The notes below the pieces were generated by a model. It searched no databases. It saw only the letters and a list, made by a program, of their open reading frames with translations, and had not been told where the DNA came from. Positions 17,008-26,559 of a DNA stretch of 64,000 nt are shown piece after piece. Each line of letters opens with the position of its first letter. The first letter of the stretch is position 1. The translations under genes and the position numbers were made by a program. This DNA comes from Bulleidia sp963661415 (lineage in GTDB: Bacteria > Bacillota_I > Bacilli_A > Erysipelotrichales > Erysipelotrichaceae). Location: positions 1-64,000 of the forward strand of contig CAVLCI010000003.1 of NCBI GenBank assembly GCA_963661415.1. Direction: 5' to 3'.

Positions 17008-18213
17008 ATGAAAAAGTTATTCAAATTAGTTCTTTCTGGTATTATGGCTACAAGTTTAGTTGCTTGTTCTAGCTCAAATACAGAAGGTTCTACAGCAACA
17101 ACTTCAGAAACGACTGATATGTCTGTTGCAATGATTACAGACTCTGGTGAAATCACAGATAAGTCTTTCAACCAGACAACTTATGAAGCATCTAAGGCTT
17201 GGGCTGAAAAGAACGGTGCAGATTTCAAGTACTACAAACCATCTGCTGATAACACAGATGCTCGTGTACAAGCTATCGAAACTGCAATCGCTGAAGGCCA
17301 TAATGTAATCGTTATGCCTGGTTACTTATTTGCTGGATCTGTTGTTCAATGTGCAAAGGATTATCCTGATGTTAAGTTCATTGCATTAGACTGCTCTGAA
17401 GGTGATTTACTAGAAGCTGGTGTTACAGCTGCTGGTGAAGAATATGACTATACTCCATCAAACTGGGACTTTGATCAATATGTAGATATTTCTAATGTTT
17501 ACTGTGCTATTTACCAAGAAGAATTACCTGGTTACATGGTAGGTTATGCTGCTGTTAAATTAGGATATACAAAATTAGGTTTCTTAGGTGGTATGGCTGT
17601 TCCTGCAGTTATGCGTTATGGCTATGGCTTCGTTCAAGGTGCAGATGCTGCAGCTGAAGAATTAGGCTTAACAGATGTTGAAATCAAGTATGTTTATGGT
17701 GGTAAGTTCTCTGAAGATCCATCTATCAAGGCTACAATGGATACATGGTACGCTGATGGTACAGAAGTAGTATTCGGTTGTGGTGGACGTGTTTATATCT
17801 CTGCTGCTGAAGCTGCTAAGGCTGTTGGTGGAAAGATGATTGGTGTAGACGTTGACCAAAGTGCTTCTATCGATGGTGACTATGGCGAAGGTATGACAGT
17901 TACTTCTGCTATGAAGGGTCTAGCTGTTACAGTTGAAAATGCTCTTGATACAATCAAGGCTGGTGAATGGTCAACATTAGCTGGTAAGATCGATACATTA
18001 GGTTTAGTATCTGGTGACGATCCAAGTGCTAACTATGTTCAAATTCCTGAAGAAACAACACAATTTGAAGATGGTAAGTTCACAGTTGAAGACTACAAGA
18101 CATTGGTTAAGGATATGTATGATGGAAAGGTTAAGGTATCTAACGATACCTCCGCATCTGAGCCAACTGCTAAGAATGTCAAGGTTGATTTCCAAGGAAC
18201 AATCCTTGCATAA
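17008..18213 (+). CDS. BMP-family nucleoside-binding lipoprotein
   Basis: Substrate-binding lipoprotein of an ABC importer, anchored outside the membrane. 401 aa. Signal peptide with lipobox LVAC, modified Cys at residue 20, then a Ser/Thr-rich linker. VAMITDSGEITDKSFNQ is the BMP family opening motif. Codon use is more G/C-rich and more biased than neighbours (GCT, GGT, AAG), suggesting high expression. A terminator follows before the ATPase gene, a common way to make the binding protein in excess. Confidence 0.93.
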   Translation: MKKLFKLVLSGIMATSLVACSSSNTEGSTATTSETTDMSVAMITDSGEITDKSFNQTTYEASKAWAEKNGADFKYYKPSADNTDARVQAIETAIAEGHNVIVMPGYLFAGSVVQCAKDYPDVKFIALDCSEGDLLEAGVTAAGEEYDYTPSNWDFDQYVDISNVYCAIYQEELPGYMVGYAAVKLGYTKLGFLGGMAVPAVMRYGYGFVQGADAAAEELGLTDVEIKYVYGGKFSEDPSIKATMDTWYADGTEVVFGCGGRVYISAAEAAKAVGGKMIGVDVDQSASIDGDYGEGMTVTSAMKGLAVTVENALDTIKAGEWSTLAGKIDTLGLVSGDDPSANYVQIPEETTQFEDGKFTVEDYKTLVKDMYDGKVKVSNDTSASEPTAKNVKVDFQGTILA

Positions 18214-18229
18214 GGAAAAAATTCAAAAA

Positions 18230-18268
18230 GAGGTTTCAGAATATTCTTTATTCTGAGCCTTTTTTTTT
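18230..18268 (+). terminator. Terminator between the BMP lipoprotein and ABC ATPase
   Basis: TCAGAAT and ATTCTGA arms with further AGG/CCT pairing, then nine T. A TATAAT follows immediately and may drive the transporter genes separately. Confidence 0.75.
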
Positions 18269-18310
18269 ATATAATTGAATTTAAGAATGAAAACAAGGAA
18301 GGAGACCATC

Positions 18311-19855
18311 ATGTCTAGTGAAAACTATGCAATTGAGATGCTTCATATCACAAAGCGTTTCCCTGGTATCATTGCAAATGATGATATTAATCTGCAATTG
18401 AAAAAGGGTGAAATCCATGCTTTGCTAGGTGAAAATGGAGCAGGTAAATCTACTTTGATGTCAGTCTTATTTGGACTATATCAAGCGGAAGAAGGAACGA
18501 TTAAGAAGGATGGCAAAGAAGTACAAATCAATGATCCAAATGATGCAAATGCATTAGGAATTGGAATGGTACATCAACATTTTAAATTGGTACAATGTTT
18601 TCCAGTATTGGATAACATTATTTTAGGTGTTGAGGATACAAAAAATGGCATTCTTCAAAAAGCAGAAGCTAGAAAGAAAGTAATGGATCTATCAGAACGT
18701 TATGGATTACAAATCGATCCTGACGCTAAAGTTTCAGATATTACTGTTGGTATGCAACAAAGAACTGAAATTTTAAAGATGTTATATCGTGATAATGAAA
18801 TCTTGATTTTTGATGAACCAACTGCAGTATTGACACCACAAGAAATCGAAGAATTGATGTCAATTATGAAGAATCTGGCAAAAGAAGGAAAATCCATTTT
18901 ATTTATTTCACATAAATTAAATGAAATCATGGAAGTTGCAGATCGCGTTACAGTTTTGAGAAAAGGAAAATGTATTGGAACAGTCGATGTAGAAAATACA
19001 ACAGAGACAGAATTATCTAGAATGATGGTAGGAAGAGATGTACAACTTGTTGTAGATAAAAAACCTGCTGAACCTAAAGAAACTGTATTACATGTAGAAA
19101 ACTTAACAGTTGCTTCAAAAAGACATGCAAATAATGCGGTCAAGAATGTTTCATTTGATGTACATGCAGGTGAAATCGTATGTATTGCAGGAATTGAAGG
19201 AAATGGGCAAACAGAACTTGTATATGGTATTACAGGTTTAGAACCAGTTAGCCAAGGTAAGATTACTTTAGGTGGTGAGGATATTACACATTTACCAATT
19301 CGTAAAAGATTAGCGAAGATGTCTCATATTCCTGAAGATCGTCATAAACATGGTCTTGTGTTAGATTATCCTTTGGATTACAACATTGTCTTACAAAGAT
19401 ATTGGCAACCTGAATTTGTAAGTGGGTCTGGTTTTTTAAAAAAGAAAGAAATTCGTGAATACGCAAATGGTTTGATTGAAAAGTTTGATGTAAGAAGTGG
19501 ACAAGGTGCTCCAACAATTGCACGTTCTATGTCTGGTGGTAACCAACAAAAGGCAATCATTGCTCGTGAATTAGATAAAGAACATGATCTATTGGTTGCG
19601 GTACAACCTACAAGAGGTCTTGATGTAGGTGCTATTGAATTTATTCATAGTCAATTAGTTGCGGATAGAGATGCAGGAAAGGCAATTCTTCTTGTATCTT
19701 TGGAATTAGATGAAGTTATGAATGTATCAGATCGTATTTTAGTGATGTATGAAGGTGAAATCGTTGGGGAATTGGATCCTAAAAAGACAACGGTTGAAGA
19801 ATTAGGTCTTTATATGGCTGGTGCGAAAAGAGATGCACAGAAAGGAGCAGAATAA
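18311..19855 (+). CDS. Nucleoside ABC transporter ATP-binding protein (two ABC domains)
   Basis: Energises nucleoside uptake. 514 aa with two fused ABC domains: first Walker A GENGAGKST near residues 41-49 with Walker B LIFDEP; the second has GIEGNGQTE as a degenerate Walker A and signature MSGGNQQK. This tandem form is the NupO/MglA type. Start 18311 fits AAGGAG at 18298-18303. Stop overlaps the permease start (TAATG). Confidence 0.92.
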   Translation: MSSENYAIEMLHITKRFPGIIANDDINLQLKKGEIHALLGENGAGKSTLMSVLFGLYQAEEGTIKKDGKEVQINDPNDANALGIGMVHQHFKLVQCFPVLDNIILGVEDTKNGILQKAEARKKVMDLSERYGLQIDPDAKVSDITVGMQQRTEILKMLYRDNEILIFDEPTAVLTPQEIEELMSIMKNLAKEGKSILFISHKLNEIMEVADRVTVLRKGKCIGTVDVENTTETELSRMMVGRDVQLVVDKKPAEPKETVLHVENLTVASKRHANNAVKNVSFDVHAGEIVCIAGIEGNGQTELVYGITGLEPVSQGKITLGGEDITHLPIRKRLAKMSHIPEDRHKHGLVLDYPLDYNIVLQRYWQPEFVSGSGFLKKKEIREYANGLIEKFDVRSGQGAPTIARSMSGGNQQKAIIARELDKEHDLLVAVQPTRGLDVGAIEFIHSQLVADRDAGKAILLVSLELDEVMNVSDRILVMYEGEIVGELDPKKTTVEELGLYMAGAKRDAQKGAE

Positions 19856-20946
19856 TGAAAGAAAAGAAACGTTTTCTTGATCATCAAGCTGTACAATCAA
19901 TATTAGCTGCTCTGATTTGTATTGTTTTAGGTGTTTTGATTGGTTTCATTGTTTTATTGATCATTAATCCATCTCAAGCTTTTACAGGTATTACTTCAAT
20001 TCTTAAGAACTTCTTGAATTATCCATTAGGAAAAGTTGGAATGAAGTATTTTGGAAGTACACTTGTTAAGACAGCACCATTAATTATGTGTGCATTAAGT
20101 GTATGCTTCTGTTATAAAGTTGGTTTGTTTAATATCGGTGCTGCTGGACAATATGCATTAGGTGCTGGTGTTGCATTATATTGTGCGTTACATTTTCAAA
20201 TGCCTTGGTATTTATGTTTATTGTTCTGTGCAATTGCTGGAGCATTATCTGGTGTTTTGATTGGTGTATTAAAAGCATTCAGAAATGTAAATGAAGTTAT
20301 TTCTGGAATCATGTTAAACTGGATTTCATTGTATTGTGTCAATATGTTATTAGGTAGTGTGAAAGAACCTACAAGTCCATATACATTGAAATTATTAGGA
20401 CATGGTAATGCAGCAATTTTACCTTCTCTTGGTTTAGATAAATTATTTAACAATGATAAGGTAACAATTGCGATTCCACTGGCAATTATTTTCGCAATCG
20501 TTGTTTGGATCGTGTTGAATAAAACAAAATTTGGATATGAACTTGTTGCGACAGGTTATAACAAAGATGCTGCTAAATATGCTGGTATGGCAGAAAGAAA
20601 AAACATCATTGTTACTTTGGCAATTGGTGGAGCGTTAGCTGCATTAGGTGCTGCATTCTTCTATCTATCTGGTATTGCGGAATGGGAAGTTGGACAAACT
20701 TCTGTACCTGCAATGGGATTTAATGGTATTGCGGCAACATTCTTAGGTGGTTTGAATCCAATTGGTTCAATCTTCTCATCCTTCTTTATTCAACATATTA
20801 CAGATGGCGCTGTATTCTTGGATAAGACAGCATTCCCATCTCAGATTCCAGATTTGATTACAGCGATTATCATCTACTTATGTGGATTTATGGGATTCAT
20901 TCGAATTCTATTACAAAAAAACAAACAGAAAGGAGGTAACAAATAA
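19855..20946 (+). CDS. Nucleoside ABC transporter permease 1
   Basis: 363 aa, about nine to ten membrane helices of the branched-chain-type permease family (NupP-like). A GLFNIGAAGQYALGA stretch is the family signature. It forms a heterodimer with the next gene's product and is coupled to the ATPase by TAATG overlap; an AGGAGGTAA ribosome site for the next gene lies within its end. Confidence 0.9.
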   Translation: MKEKKRFLDHQAVQSILAALICIVLGVLIGFIVLLIINPSQAFTGITSILKNFLNYPLGKVGMKYFGSTLVKTAPLIMCALSVCFCYKVGLFNIGAAGQYALGAGVALYCALHFQMPWYLCLLFCAIAGALSGVLIGVLKAFRNVNEVISGIMLNWISLYCVNMLLGSVKEPTSPYTLKLLGHGNAAILPSLGLDKLFNNDKVTIAIPLAIIFAIVVWIVLNKTKFGYELVATGYNKDAAKYAGMAERKNIIVTLAIGGALAALGAAFFYLSGIAEWEVGQTSVPAMGFNGIAATFLGGLNPIGSIFSSFFIQHITDGAVFLDKTAFPSQIPDLITAIIIYLCGFMGFIRILLQKNKQKGGNK

Positions 20947-21884
20947 TGGTATTATTACTTCAATATATGCTTTTGTTTGCTTCTGTCCTTGCCCTTGTTG
21001 CGTTAGGTGGATGCTTCGCAGAGCATTCTGGTGTTATTAATCTTGGTTTAGAAGGAATCATGGTCATTGGTGCTTTAGGTGGTGCATTGGTGTTGAAATA
21101 TATGCCTGTTACTGCTCCTGCTTTTGTAACGATTATTTTAACGATACTTGGTGCAATTGCTGCAGGTATGTTATATTCCACATTGTTGGGTATTGCTGCG
21201 ATTCATTTTAAAGCTGATCAAACATTAATTGGTACAGCCATGAATTTATTAGCGACTGCTTCTGCTGCAGTTATTGTTAAGGCAATTAACTTAGCAGCAG
21301 ATTCATCCGATGTTTCCTCTGTTGTAAACTATATTGAAAATAGACCGGATCTAACATTGAAATTTGGTGGATTTGAATTCAACTGGTTCATGTTGGTTGC
21401 TTTGATTGGTGTTGTTGCTTCTTATGTTGTTTTATATAAAACAAGATTTGGATTACGTTTGATGGCATGTGGAGAAAATCCACAAGCAGCAAACTCTGTA
21501 GGTATCAATGTATTTAAAATGCGTTGGGCTGGTGTTTTGATTTCTGGAATGTTAGGTGGACTTGGTGGTATTGCTTATATTACTGCAGGTTCTTCTTGGA
21601 CATTTGAAAATGGTGTTGCGGGATATGGTTTCTTAGCATTAGCGGTAATGATCTTTGGACAATGGAAACCTCATAAGATTGCCTTTGCGGCATTGTTATT
21701 TGGATTCTTTAGATCTTTAGGATCTGTATATTCAGGAATTCCATTCTTAGCAGCATTGAACATTCCATCTACGGTATATAACTTATTACCTTATATTATC
21801 TCTTTGATCGTATTGGCATTCTCTTCTAAGAACTCTGCAGCACCAAAAGCAGAAGGTATTCCTTACGATAAATCAACAAGATAA
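20946..21884 (+). CDS. Nucleoside ABC transporter permease 2
   Basis: 312 aa membrane permease (NupQ-like) with GVINLGLEGIMVIGAL, the same signature as permease 1. Stop/start overlap with permease 1 by one base. It ends the operon; a strong hairpin terminator follows at 21925. Confidence 0.9.
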   Translation: MVLLLQYMLLFASVLALVALGGCFAEHSGVINLGLEGIMVIGALGGALVLKYMPVTAPAFVTIILTILGAIAAGMLYSTLLGIAAIHFKADQTLIGTAMNLLATASAAVIVKAINLAADSSDVSSVVNYIENRPDLTLKFGGFEFNWFMLVALIGVVASYVVLYKTRFGLRLMACGENPQAANSVGINVFKMRWAGVLISGMLGGLGGIAYITAGSSWTFENGVAGYGFLALAVMIFGQWKPHKIAFAALLFGFFRSLGSVYSGIPFLAALNIPSTVYNLLPYIISLIVLAFSSKNSAAPKAEGIPYDKSTR

Positions 21885-21887
21885 TAC

Positions 21888-21917
21888 TTGACTTTTAAAA
21901 GAAATTTTCGATAAAAT
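21888..21917 (+). promoter_or_regulatory. Promoter-like sequence ahead of a terminator
   Basis: TTGACT, 18-nt spacer, TAAAAT. It lies 4 nt behind the permease stop and immediately before a strong hairpin, so it could start the structured leader of the DUF2798 gene. Confidence 0.5.
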
Positions 21918-21924
21918 ACAAAAC

Positions 21925-21964
21925 AGAGCCTTGCAAGCGAGTATGCTAGTGAGGCTCTTTTTTT
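21925..21964 (+). terminator. Strong terminator after the nucleoside transporter
   Basis: AGAGCCT (21925-21931) pairs with AGGCTCT (21952-21958), extended inward by G-U, C-G and AGC/GCT pairs around loop GAGTAT, followed by T tract. It could equally be an attenuator in the leader of the next gene. Confidence 0.85.
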
Positions 21965-22043
21965 CGCTAAAAAATGAATATTAAATGACACTAAATGCCT
22001 CTTTCCATGTCTAGCGGAAAGGGCATTGTTTTATTTTTAGCGA
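21964..22043 (+). promoter_or_regulatory. Structured leader before the DUF2798 gene
   Basis: An outer pairing TCGCTAAAAAAT (21964-21975) with ATTTTTAGCGA (22033-22043, one extra A bulged) encloses a second hairpin, AATGCC-T-CTTTCC (21994-22006) with GGAAAGGGCATT (22016-22027), followed by a T-rich run. It does not match a riboswitch class I recognise. Confidence 0.5.
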
Positions 22044-22064
22044 TATTATTAGGAGGATAAAAAA

Positions 22065-22520
22065 ATGCCAAAAACAAAAACACAATCTATTATTTTTACT
22101 GCTATTACTGCTTGGATCATGGTTTATATCATGACACTTTATAACACAGTATTAGCTTCAGGTTCTTTTACGAATACAACTTTTTTAATCGTTTTAAAAA
22201 CAATGTGGGTAGAATTTATTATTATTGGATTATGTGCGTATTTTATTTCTAGTCCAATTGCGAAAAAATTAGCGTTCCGTGTTGTAAAACCAGAAGATCG
22301 TTCTATCGCTATCATTTTTGCGATTCAAGTTTTTACGGTTGTTTGTCAAGTTACGTTGGCAAGTATTTTAGGTGTTTATCATGGATATGGTTTTACAAGT
22401 CAATTCATTCCTAATTATATGATGACATACTGTAAAAACTTTATCATGGCTTTGCCAATTCAATTATTCATTGCTGGTCCAATCGCTAGATATTTATTTA
22501 GACATTTCTTTCAAGCATAA
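22065..22520 (+). CDS. DUF2798 family membrane protein
   Basis: 151 aa with about four membrane helices in two DUF2798-like halves (about 10-60 and 85-145; both have the pattern of two helices joined by a SSPIAKKL- or AGPIARYL-type end). Function unknown; sometimes near transporters or regulators. AGGAGG at 22051-22056. Preceded by an unusual two-hairpin leader. Confidence 0.78.
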   Translation: MPKTKTQSIIFTAITAWIMVYIMTLYNTVLASGSFTNTTFLIVLKTMWVEFIIIGLCAYFISSPIAKKLAFRVVKPEDRSIAIIFAIQVFTVVCQVTLASILGVYHGYGFTSQFIPNYMMTYCKNFIMALPIQLFIAGPIARYLFRHFFQA

Positions 22521-22569
22521 ATTTGTTTTTTATTTCTGAAAGAAATATCATATAGCAGGGGTGAAGTAT

Positions 22570-23184
22570 ATGATCGTACCTGTTGAAAAAAATCTACCAA
22601 AAGAAGAAATTAATGAAATTGCACAAGAGATTGCGGATGCCTTTTTTGATTATGAATATAGTGAAGGTGAAAAAGGTATGAAGGGTTTTATTACCACACG
22701 AGAATCGATGTATATTTTCATGAGAGCTGTATTTGAAGCAGCTGTTAGAAGTGGATGTGCATGGAAATGTGATGGTGGGCAAGGTTATTTGATTATGACA
22801 GATTCAGAAGGAAATCGAATTACATTGATCAATGTCATTAAAGAAATGTTGGCAGAAACTGAAGCATTAGGTGGATTTCTAAAAGCACTAGAGTATTCTA
22901 AGGTATCTTCACAAGATGGTGGTTCTATTTCTCAAGAAATCATAAAAAGAAACGCAAGATATGTTTCTGTAGATATATTAGTTGTTTTAAAACAATATCA
23001 ACATCAAGGACATATGCGTGAATTGATGGAATTTGTTTATGAAAGAGCACAAACATTTGGAATCATGGTTGTTTTGGAAACAGATGATATTCTCAAAGCG
23101 AAAAAATATGAACATCTTGGTATGATCTTATATCGAACAAGAAATTGTGGGCCTGGGTATCATGTCTATGATATGGTGCGATAA
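22570..23184 (+). CDS. GNAT family N-acetyltransferase
   Basis: 204 aa. The N-terminal half (about 1-115) is poorly recognisable; the C-terminal half has a GNAT-like core: VSVDILVVLKQYQHQGHMRELMEFVYERA gives beta4-alpha3 with QHQGHM as the acetyl-CoA loop, and ETDDILKAKKYEHLGM is the usual distal motif. Substrate unknown. ATG 22570 is preferred because AGGGGTG lies just upstream; GTG 22561 would overlap that site. Confidence 0.72.
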   Translation: MIVPVEKNLPKEEINEIAQEIADAFFDYEYSEGEKGMKGFITTRESMYIFMRAVFEAAVRSGCAWKCDGGQGYLIMTDSEGNRITLINVIKEMLAETEALGGFLKALEYSKVSSQDGGSISQEIIKRNARYVSVDILVVLKQYQHQGHMRELMEFVYERAQTFGIMVVLETDDILKAKKYEHLGMILYRTRNCGPGYHVYDMVR

Positions 23185-23207
23185 GTGGCGCAATATGAGA
23201 AAAAATG

Positions 23208-23280
23208 AGTACTTTTTGTAGCTTGTGAATGATAAATATACAATCACAAGAAAACTCTTTATTTTCTAAAAGAAAGTACT
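23208..23280. repeat. Nested inverted repeats before the V-ATPase operon
   Basis: AGTACTTT (23208-23215) and AAAGTACT (23273-23280) enclose CTTGTGA (23222-23228) and TCACAAG (23244-23250). TAAAAT at 23280-23285 directly adjoins the outer arm and is a likely -10 of the operon. No T tract follows, so it is not a simple terminator. Confidence 0.45.
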
Positions 23281-23320
23281 AAAATAGGTAAGGCATGAAA
23301 AATGTAAAAGAGGTATTTAT

Positions 23321-23641
23321 ATGGAAATGGATGCTATCTTACAGTTGATTGAAACAGACGAAAAAACGCGAGAAGAAATTCAAGCGCAATATGAAAAAAG
23401 AAAACAAATCAAGCAATCTGTAGAAGAAGAAAAAAAGAAGATTTCAGATGAAATGTGGACTGAAGTTCATTCTAAAGTAAATGAAACAAAGAAAGAACTC
23501 GACGCAAAAATCGAAATTGATCAAAAAGAAAATCAAAGCGTTTATGAAAAAAACGTAAAACGATTGACTGAAATGTTCAATGCAAACAAAGAAACTTGGA
23601 AAAAGGAACTTGTTGATCGTATCATTCAGATCGATGCGTGA
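23321..23641 (+). CDS. V-type ATPase peripheral stalk subunit G/H-like
   Basis: 106 aa, almost all charged heptad-type helix (residues 8-90) without membrane segments, as in the NtpF/AhaH stalk subunit that pairs with subunit E. The sequence itself is weakly diagnostic; its position as first gene of the ATPase operon and its length support the call. AGAGGT ribosome site. Confidence 0.75.
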   Translation: MEMDAILQLIETDEKTREEIQAQYEKRKQIKQSVEEEKKKISDEMWTEVHSKVNETKKELDAKIEIDQKENQSVYEKNVKRLTEMFNANKETWKKELVDRIIQIDA

Positions 23642-23649
23642 GGTGAAGT

Positions 23650-24687
23650 ATGAGCTCGGATTTAGCGTTAACAACTAAAGCAAGAGCGATGTTCGGTAAA
23701 CGTTTATCTGCGAATGAATATGAAACGTTACTTCAGAAAAAATCAGTATCTGAAGTTGCTACATATTTAAAAAATGAAACGTATTATTCCTCTACATTAT
23801 CAGGAATCAATGAAAAAGCGATTCATCGTGAACAGTTAGAAGCTTTATTAAGAATGGATATTTTTTATCGTTTGGAAAAGCTTGAAAGATATGGTGGAGA
23901 AACAGATAAAGGTTGTATTTATGCATTTGTAATGCGTTCTGAAATAAGATTGTTATTAACAAGTGTGAGATACATTATGACACAAGATGAAGAAATTCGT
24001 ACAGGATTGATATCTGCTTTACCAATCTTTGCGGAAAAATACTTTTCATTCAATATCAAAGAATTACCGAATGTTGTGACATTTGCTGGATTATTAGATG
24101 TAATCAAGGGTACATCGTATGAAAAGATTATTTCTAAATATCAAACATTAACATTAGAAGAAATTGATTATATTGCTTTAGAACATGATCTTGAAGTGGA
24201 TTTATATGAAAATATGATGAAGCTTAAAGAAAAATATAAAGGAAAAGAAACAAGTGATATTGTAGATCAAATTATCTTTTCCAAAGCAGAAATGATCAAT
24301 TTATCCGCAATTTATCGTTTGAAGAAGTACTTTCATGAATCTAATGATAAGATTGGTAAATTTATGCTTCCATATCAATGTTTCTTTAGTAGAAAAGAAA
24401 TGGAAGATATGATTGATCATTGTGATGCAAATGAAGTATTAGAGCGTGTTGCGAAAAAATATCATCGATATACACATGATTTAAGATTTACAAGTATTGA
24501 ACAATACATGCAAATGATTCAATTTAATATGAATCATCATGTGATTGAATATTATCAAGATGCATCTGTTGTACTACTTAGTTATCTATTGTTAGGACAA
24601 ACAGAGATTCAGAATTTAGTCAATATTATTGAAGGAATTCGTTATCAAATTGCACCTGATCGCATACGTGCGTTATTAGTATATTAG
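23650..24687 (+). CDS. V-type ATPase subunit C
   Basis: 345 aa all-helical protein (AC39/NtpC family) that caps the central rotor and links V1 to the membrane ring. Typical opening ALTTKARAMFGKRLSANEYE and internal three-fold helical repeats. GAGGTGA ribosome site; 8 nt after the stalk subunit. Confidence 0.87.
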   Translation: MSSDLALTTKARAMFGKRLSANEYETLLQKKSVSEVATYLKNETYYSSTLSGINEKAIHREQLEALLRMDIFYRLEKLERYGGETDKGCIYAFVMRSEIRLLLTSVRYIMTQDEEIRTGLISALPIFAEKYFSFNIKELPNVVTFAGLLDVIKGTSYEKIISKYQTLTLEEIDYIALEHDLEVDLYENMMKLKEKYKGKETSDIVDQIIFSKAEMINLSAIYRLKKYFHESNDKIGKFMLPYQCFFSRKEMEDMIDHCDANEVLERVAKKYHRYTHDLRFTSIEQYMQMIQFNMNHHVIEYYQDASVVLLSYLLLGQTEIQNLVNIIEGIRYQIAPDRIRALLVY

Positions 24688-24702
24688 AAAAGGGGTGGAT
24701 GC

Positions 24703-26520
24703 ATGGCAATTGTTAAAATGAAATATGTCAGTGTAGCTACAAATGAAGAAAACATTGAGACGATGGTCTTAGATGGAATTCATTCTGGTTTGTTGCATGC
24801 TGTACATGCTGCAGATGTCATCAATGAAGATAATCATGGTCATATGATCAATGATGAAAATCCATATAGTGGATATCTTCAAACATTGCAGAACTTTGCA
24901 CACAATGTCAATTACACGTTGCAAGCAAATGAAGAACCAAAGAAACATTATACAAATGAAGAAATTGATTCTTTTGTAGAAACATTAAATCAAACATTTG
25001 GATTAGAAACAGACGCAAATACTGTTTTATTGACACCAGATGATGAAAAGGCATTAAGTGCATTAGGTGAATGTGGATTTGAAAGAATGCATGCTTGTCA
25101 GTACTTGAATTTTGGGTTTGGTAGATTACCAAGAGAATCTTTCAAGAAGTTAAGTATGTATCAAGATGAAATCTTTGTTCATCATCATGTTCATGAAAAT
25201 GAACAATACATATGGATGTTATATGTAACAAGTGATTCGTATGTAGATAAAGTTCGTAAGATCTTTAAAGATCTATATTTTGAACCAATTGATATTCCAA
25301 TGATTGATGTAAAGAAACAATTGGAAAACTACAAAGAACAAATTGATGATATCTATACATTCTGTTATGAAGAAAATAGAATTCATGAATTATATCCTTA
25401 TGTAGCAGAAATGGATGGAAAATATCAATTGAACGGATTTGTAAAAGCAGCAGAAGTAGAAAACTACAAAAAGATTTTTGAAAATATTCCTGTTGAATTT
25501 ACGGTAAAAGATCCAGAAGAAGTTCCTGAATTGGAATGTCCAACATTATTAAAGAATAACTGGTTTACAAAGCCATTTGAATTATTCTTAGGAATGTATG
25601 GTGTTCCAAAATATACAGATTTTGATCCAACAGGATTTATGGCAGTAACATATTGTTTATTGTTTGGAATCATGTTTGGTGATTTAGGACAAGGATTGGT
25701 ACTCTTTATTATCGGATTGGTATTTGCGAAGAAAGGTCAATTGTTTGGAATCATTAATCGTTGTGGTATTACATCAATGATCTTTGGTTTCTTGTTTGGA
25801 TCTGTATTTGGATATGAAGATGCATTGAATCCAATTCATCAGTCTTTATTCGGTGTTAGAGAAAAGTTATTTGATGTCATGGATCAAAATAGTACGATGG
25901 TTCTATTGATTGGTGCTATTGCGATTGGTGCAGTACTAATCTTGATTACACAATGTATGAACATTGTGAATCGATTGAAACATCAACAATTAGGGGAAGC
26001 TTTATTCTCACAAAATGGTGTTGCGGGTCTTGTATTCTATGGTGGAATCGTATTCGCTATCGTTGCGACGATGTTATTAGGATGGAATATTTTAAACCCT
26101 ATATATATCGTTATATTCTTTGTATTACCAGTCATTATCTTTGTGATGAAAGAACCATTATCTAATGCGGTTGAACACAAAACAGTAAAACCAAAAGAAG
26201 GATGGGGCGGATATATTACACAATCAATCTTCGAATTGATTGATGTATTATTAACATTCGTTACTAACTCTATGTCTTATTTGAGAGTTGGTGGCTTCGT
26301 ATTAAGCCATGCTGGTATGATGCTTGTTGTTATGACACTTGTTGAAATGACAGGAAGTGCTGGAATTGCAGTTGTAATCTTCGGTAATGTATTTGTTATG
26401 GTACTAGAAGGTTTGATTGTAGGTATTCAGACATTACGTCTTGAATATTATGAAATGTTCTCTAGATATTATGATGCTGGAGGCATTCAGTTTAATGCTT
26501 TATCTGCAGATGCAGAGTAA
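24703..26520 (+). CDS. V-type ATPase subunit I (membrane stator a-subunit)
   Basis: 605 aa, slightly short for the family. N-terminal soluble half (1-about 310) and C-terminal half with seven or eight helices beginning GLMFGDLGQG-like (MFGDLGQGLVLF) and including NSMSYLRVGGFVLSHAG, which carries the conserved Arg facing the rotor ring. Forms the ion half-channels. Confidence 0.92.
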   Translation: MAIVKMKYVSVATNEENIETMVLDGIHSGLLHAVHAADVINEDNHGHMINDENPYSGYLQTLQNFAHNVNYTLQANEEPKKHYTNEEIDSFVETLNQTFGLETDANTVLLTPDDEKALSALGECGFERMHACQYLNFGFGRLPRESFKKLSMYQDEIFVHHHVHENEQYIWMLYVTSDSYVDKVRKIFKDLYFEPIDIPMIDVKKQLENYKEQIDDIYTFCYEENRIHELYPYVAEMDGKYQLNGFVKAAEVENYKKIFENIPVEFTVKDPEEVPELECPTLLKNNWFTKPFELFLGMYGVPKYTDFDPTGFMAVTYCLLFGIMFGDLGQGLVLFIIGLVFAKKGQLFGIINRCGITSMIFGFLFGSVFGYEDALNPIHQSLFGVREKLFDVMDQNSTMVLLIGAIAIGAVLILITQCMNIVNRLKHQQLGEALFSQNGVAGLVFYGGIVFAIVATMLLGWNILNPIYIVIFFVLPVIIFVMKEPLSNAVEHKTVKPKEGWGGYITQSIFELIDVLLTFVTNSMSYLRVGGFVLSHAGMMLVVMTLVEMTGSAGIAVVIFGNVFVMVLEGLIVGIQTLRLEYYEMFSRYYDAGGIQFNALSADAE

Positions 26521-26559
26521 TCAATAGAAAGATAAAAAATCTAAAGGAGAAAAAGAAAA

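Noticed and set aside
18700..19143. 147-aa minus-strand frame inside the ABC ATPase gene
   Set aside because: Antisense to a well-conserved ABC domain; no ribosome site or promoter noticed.
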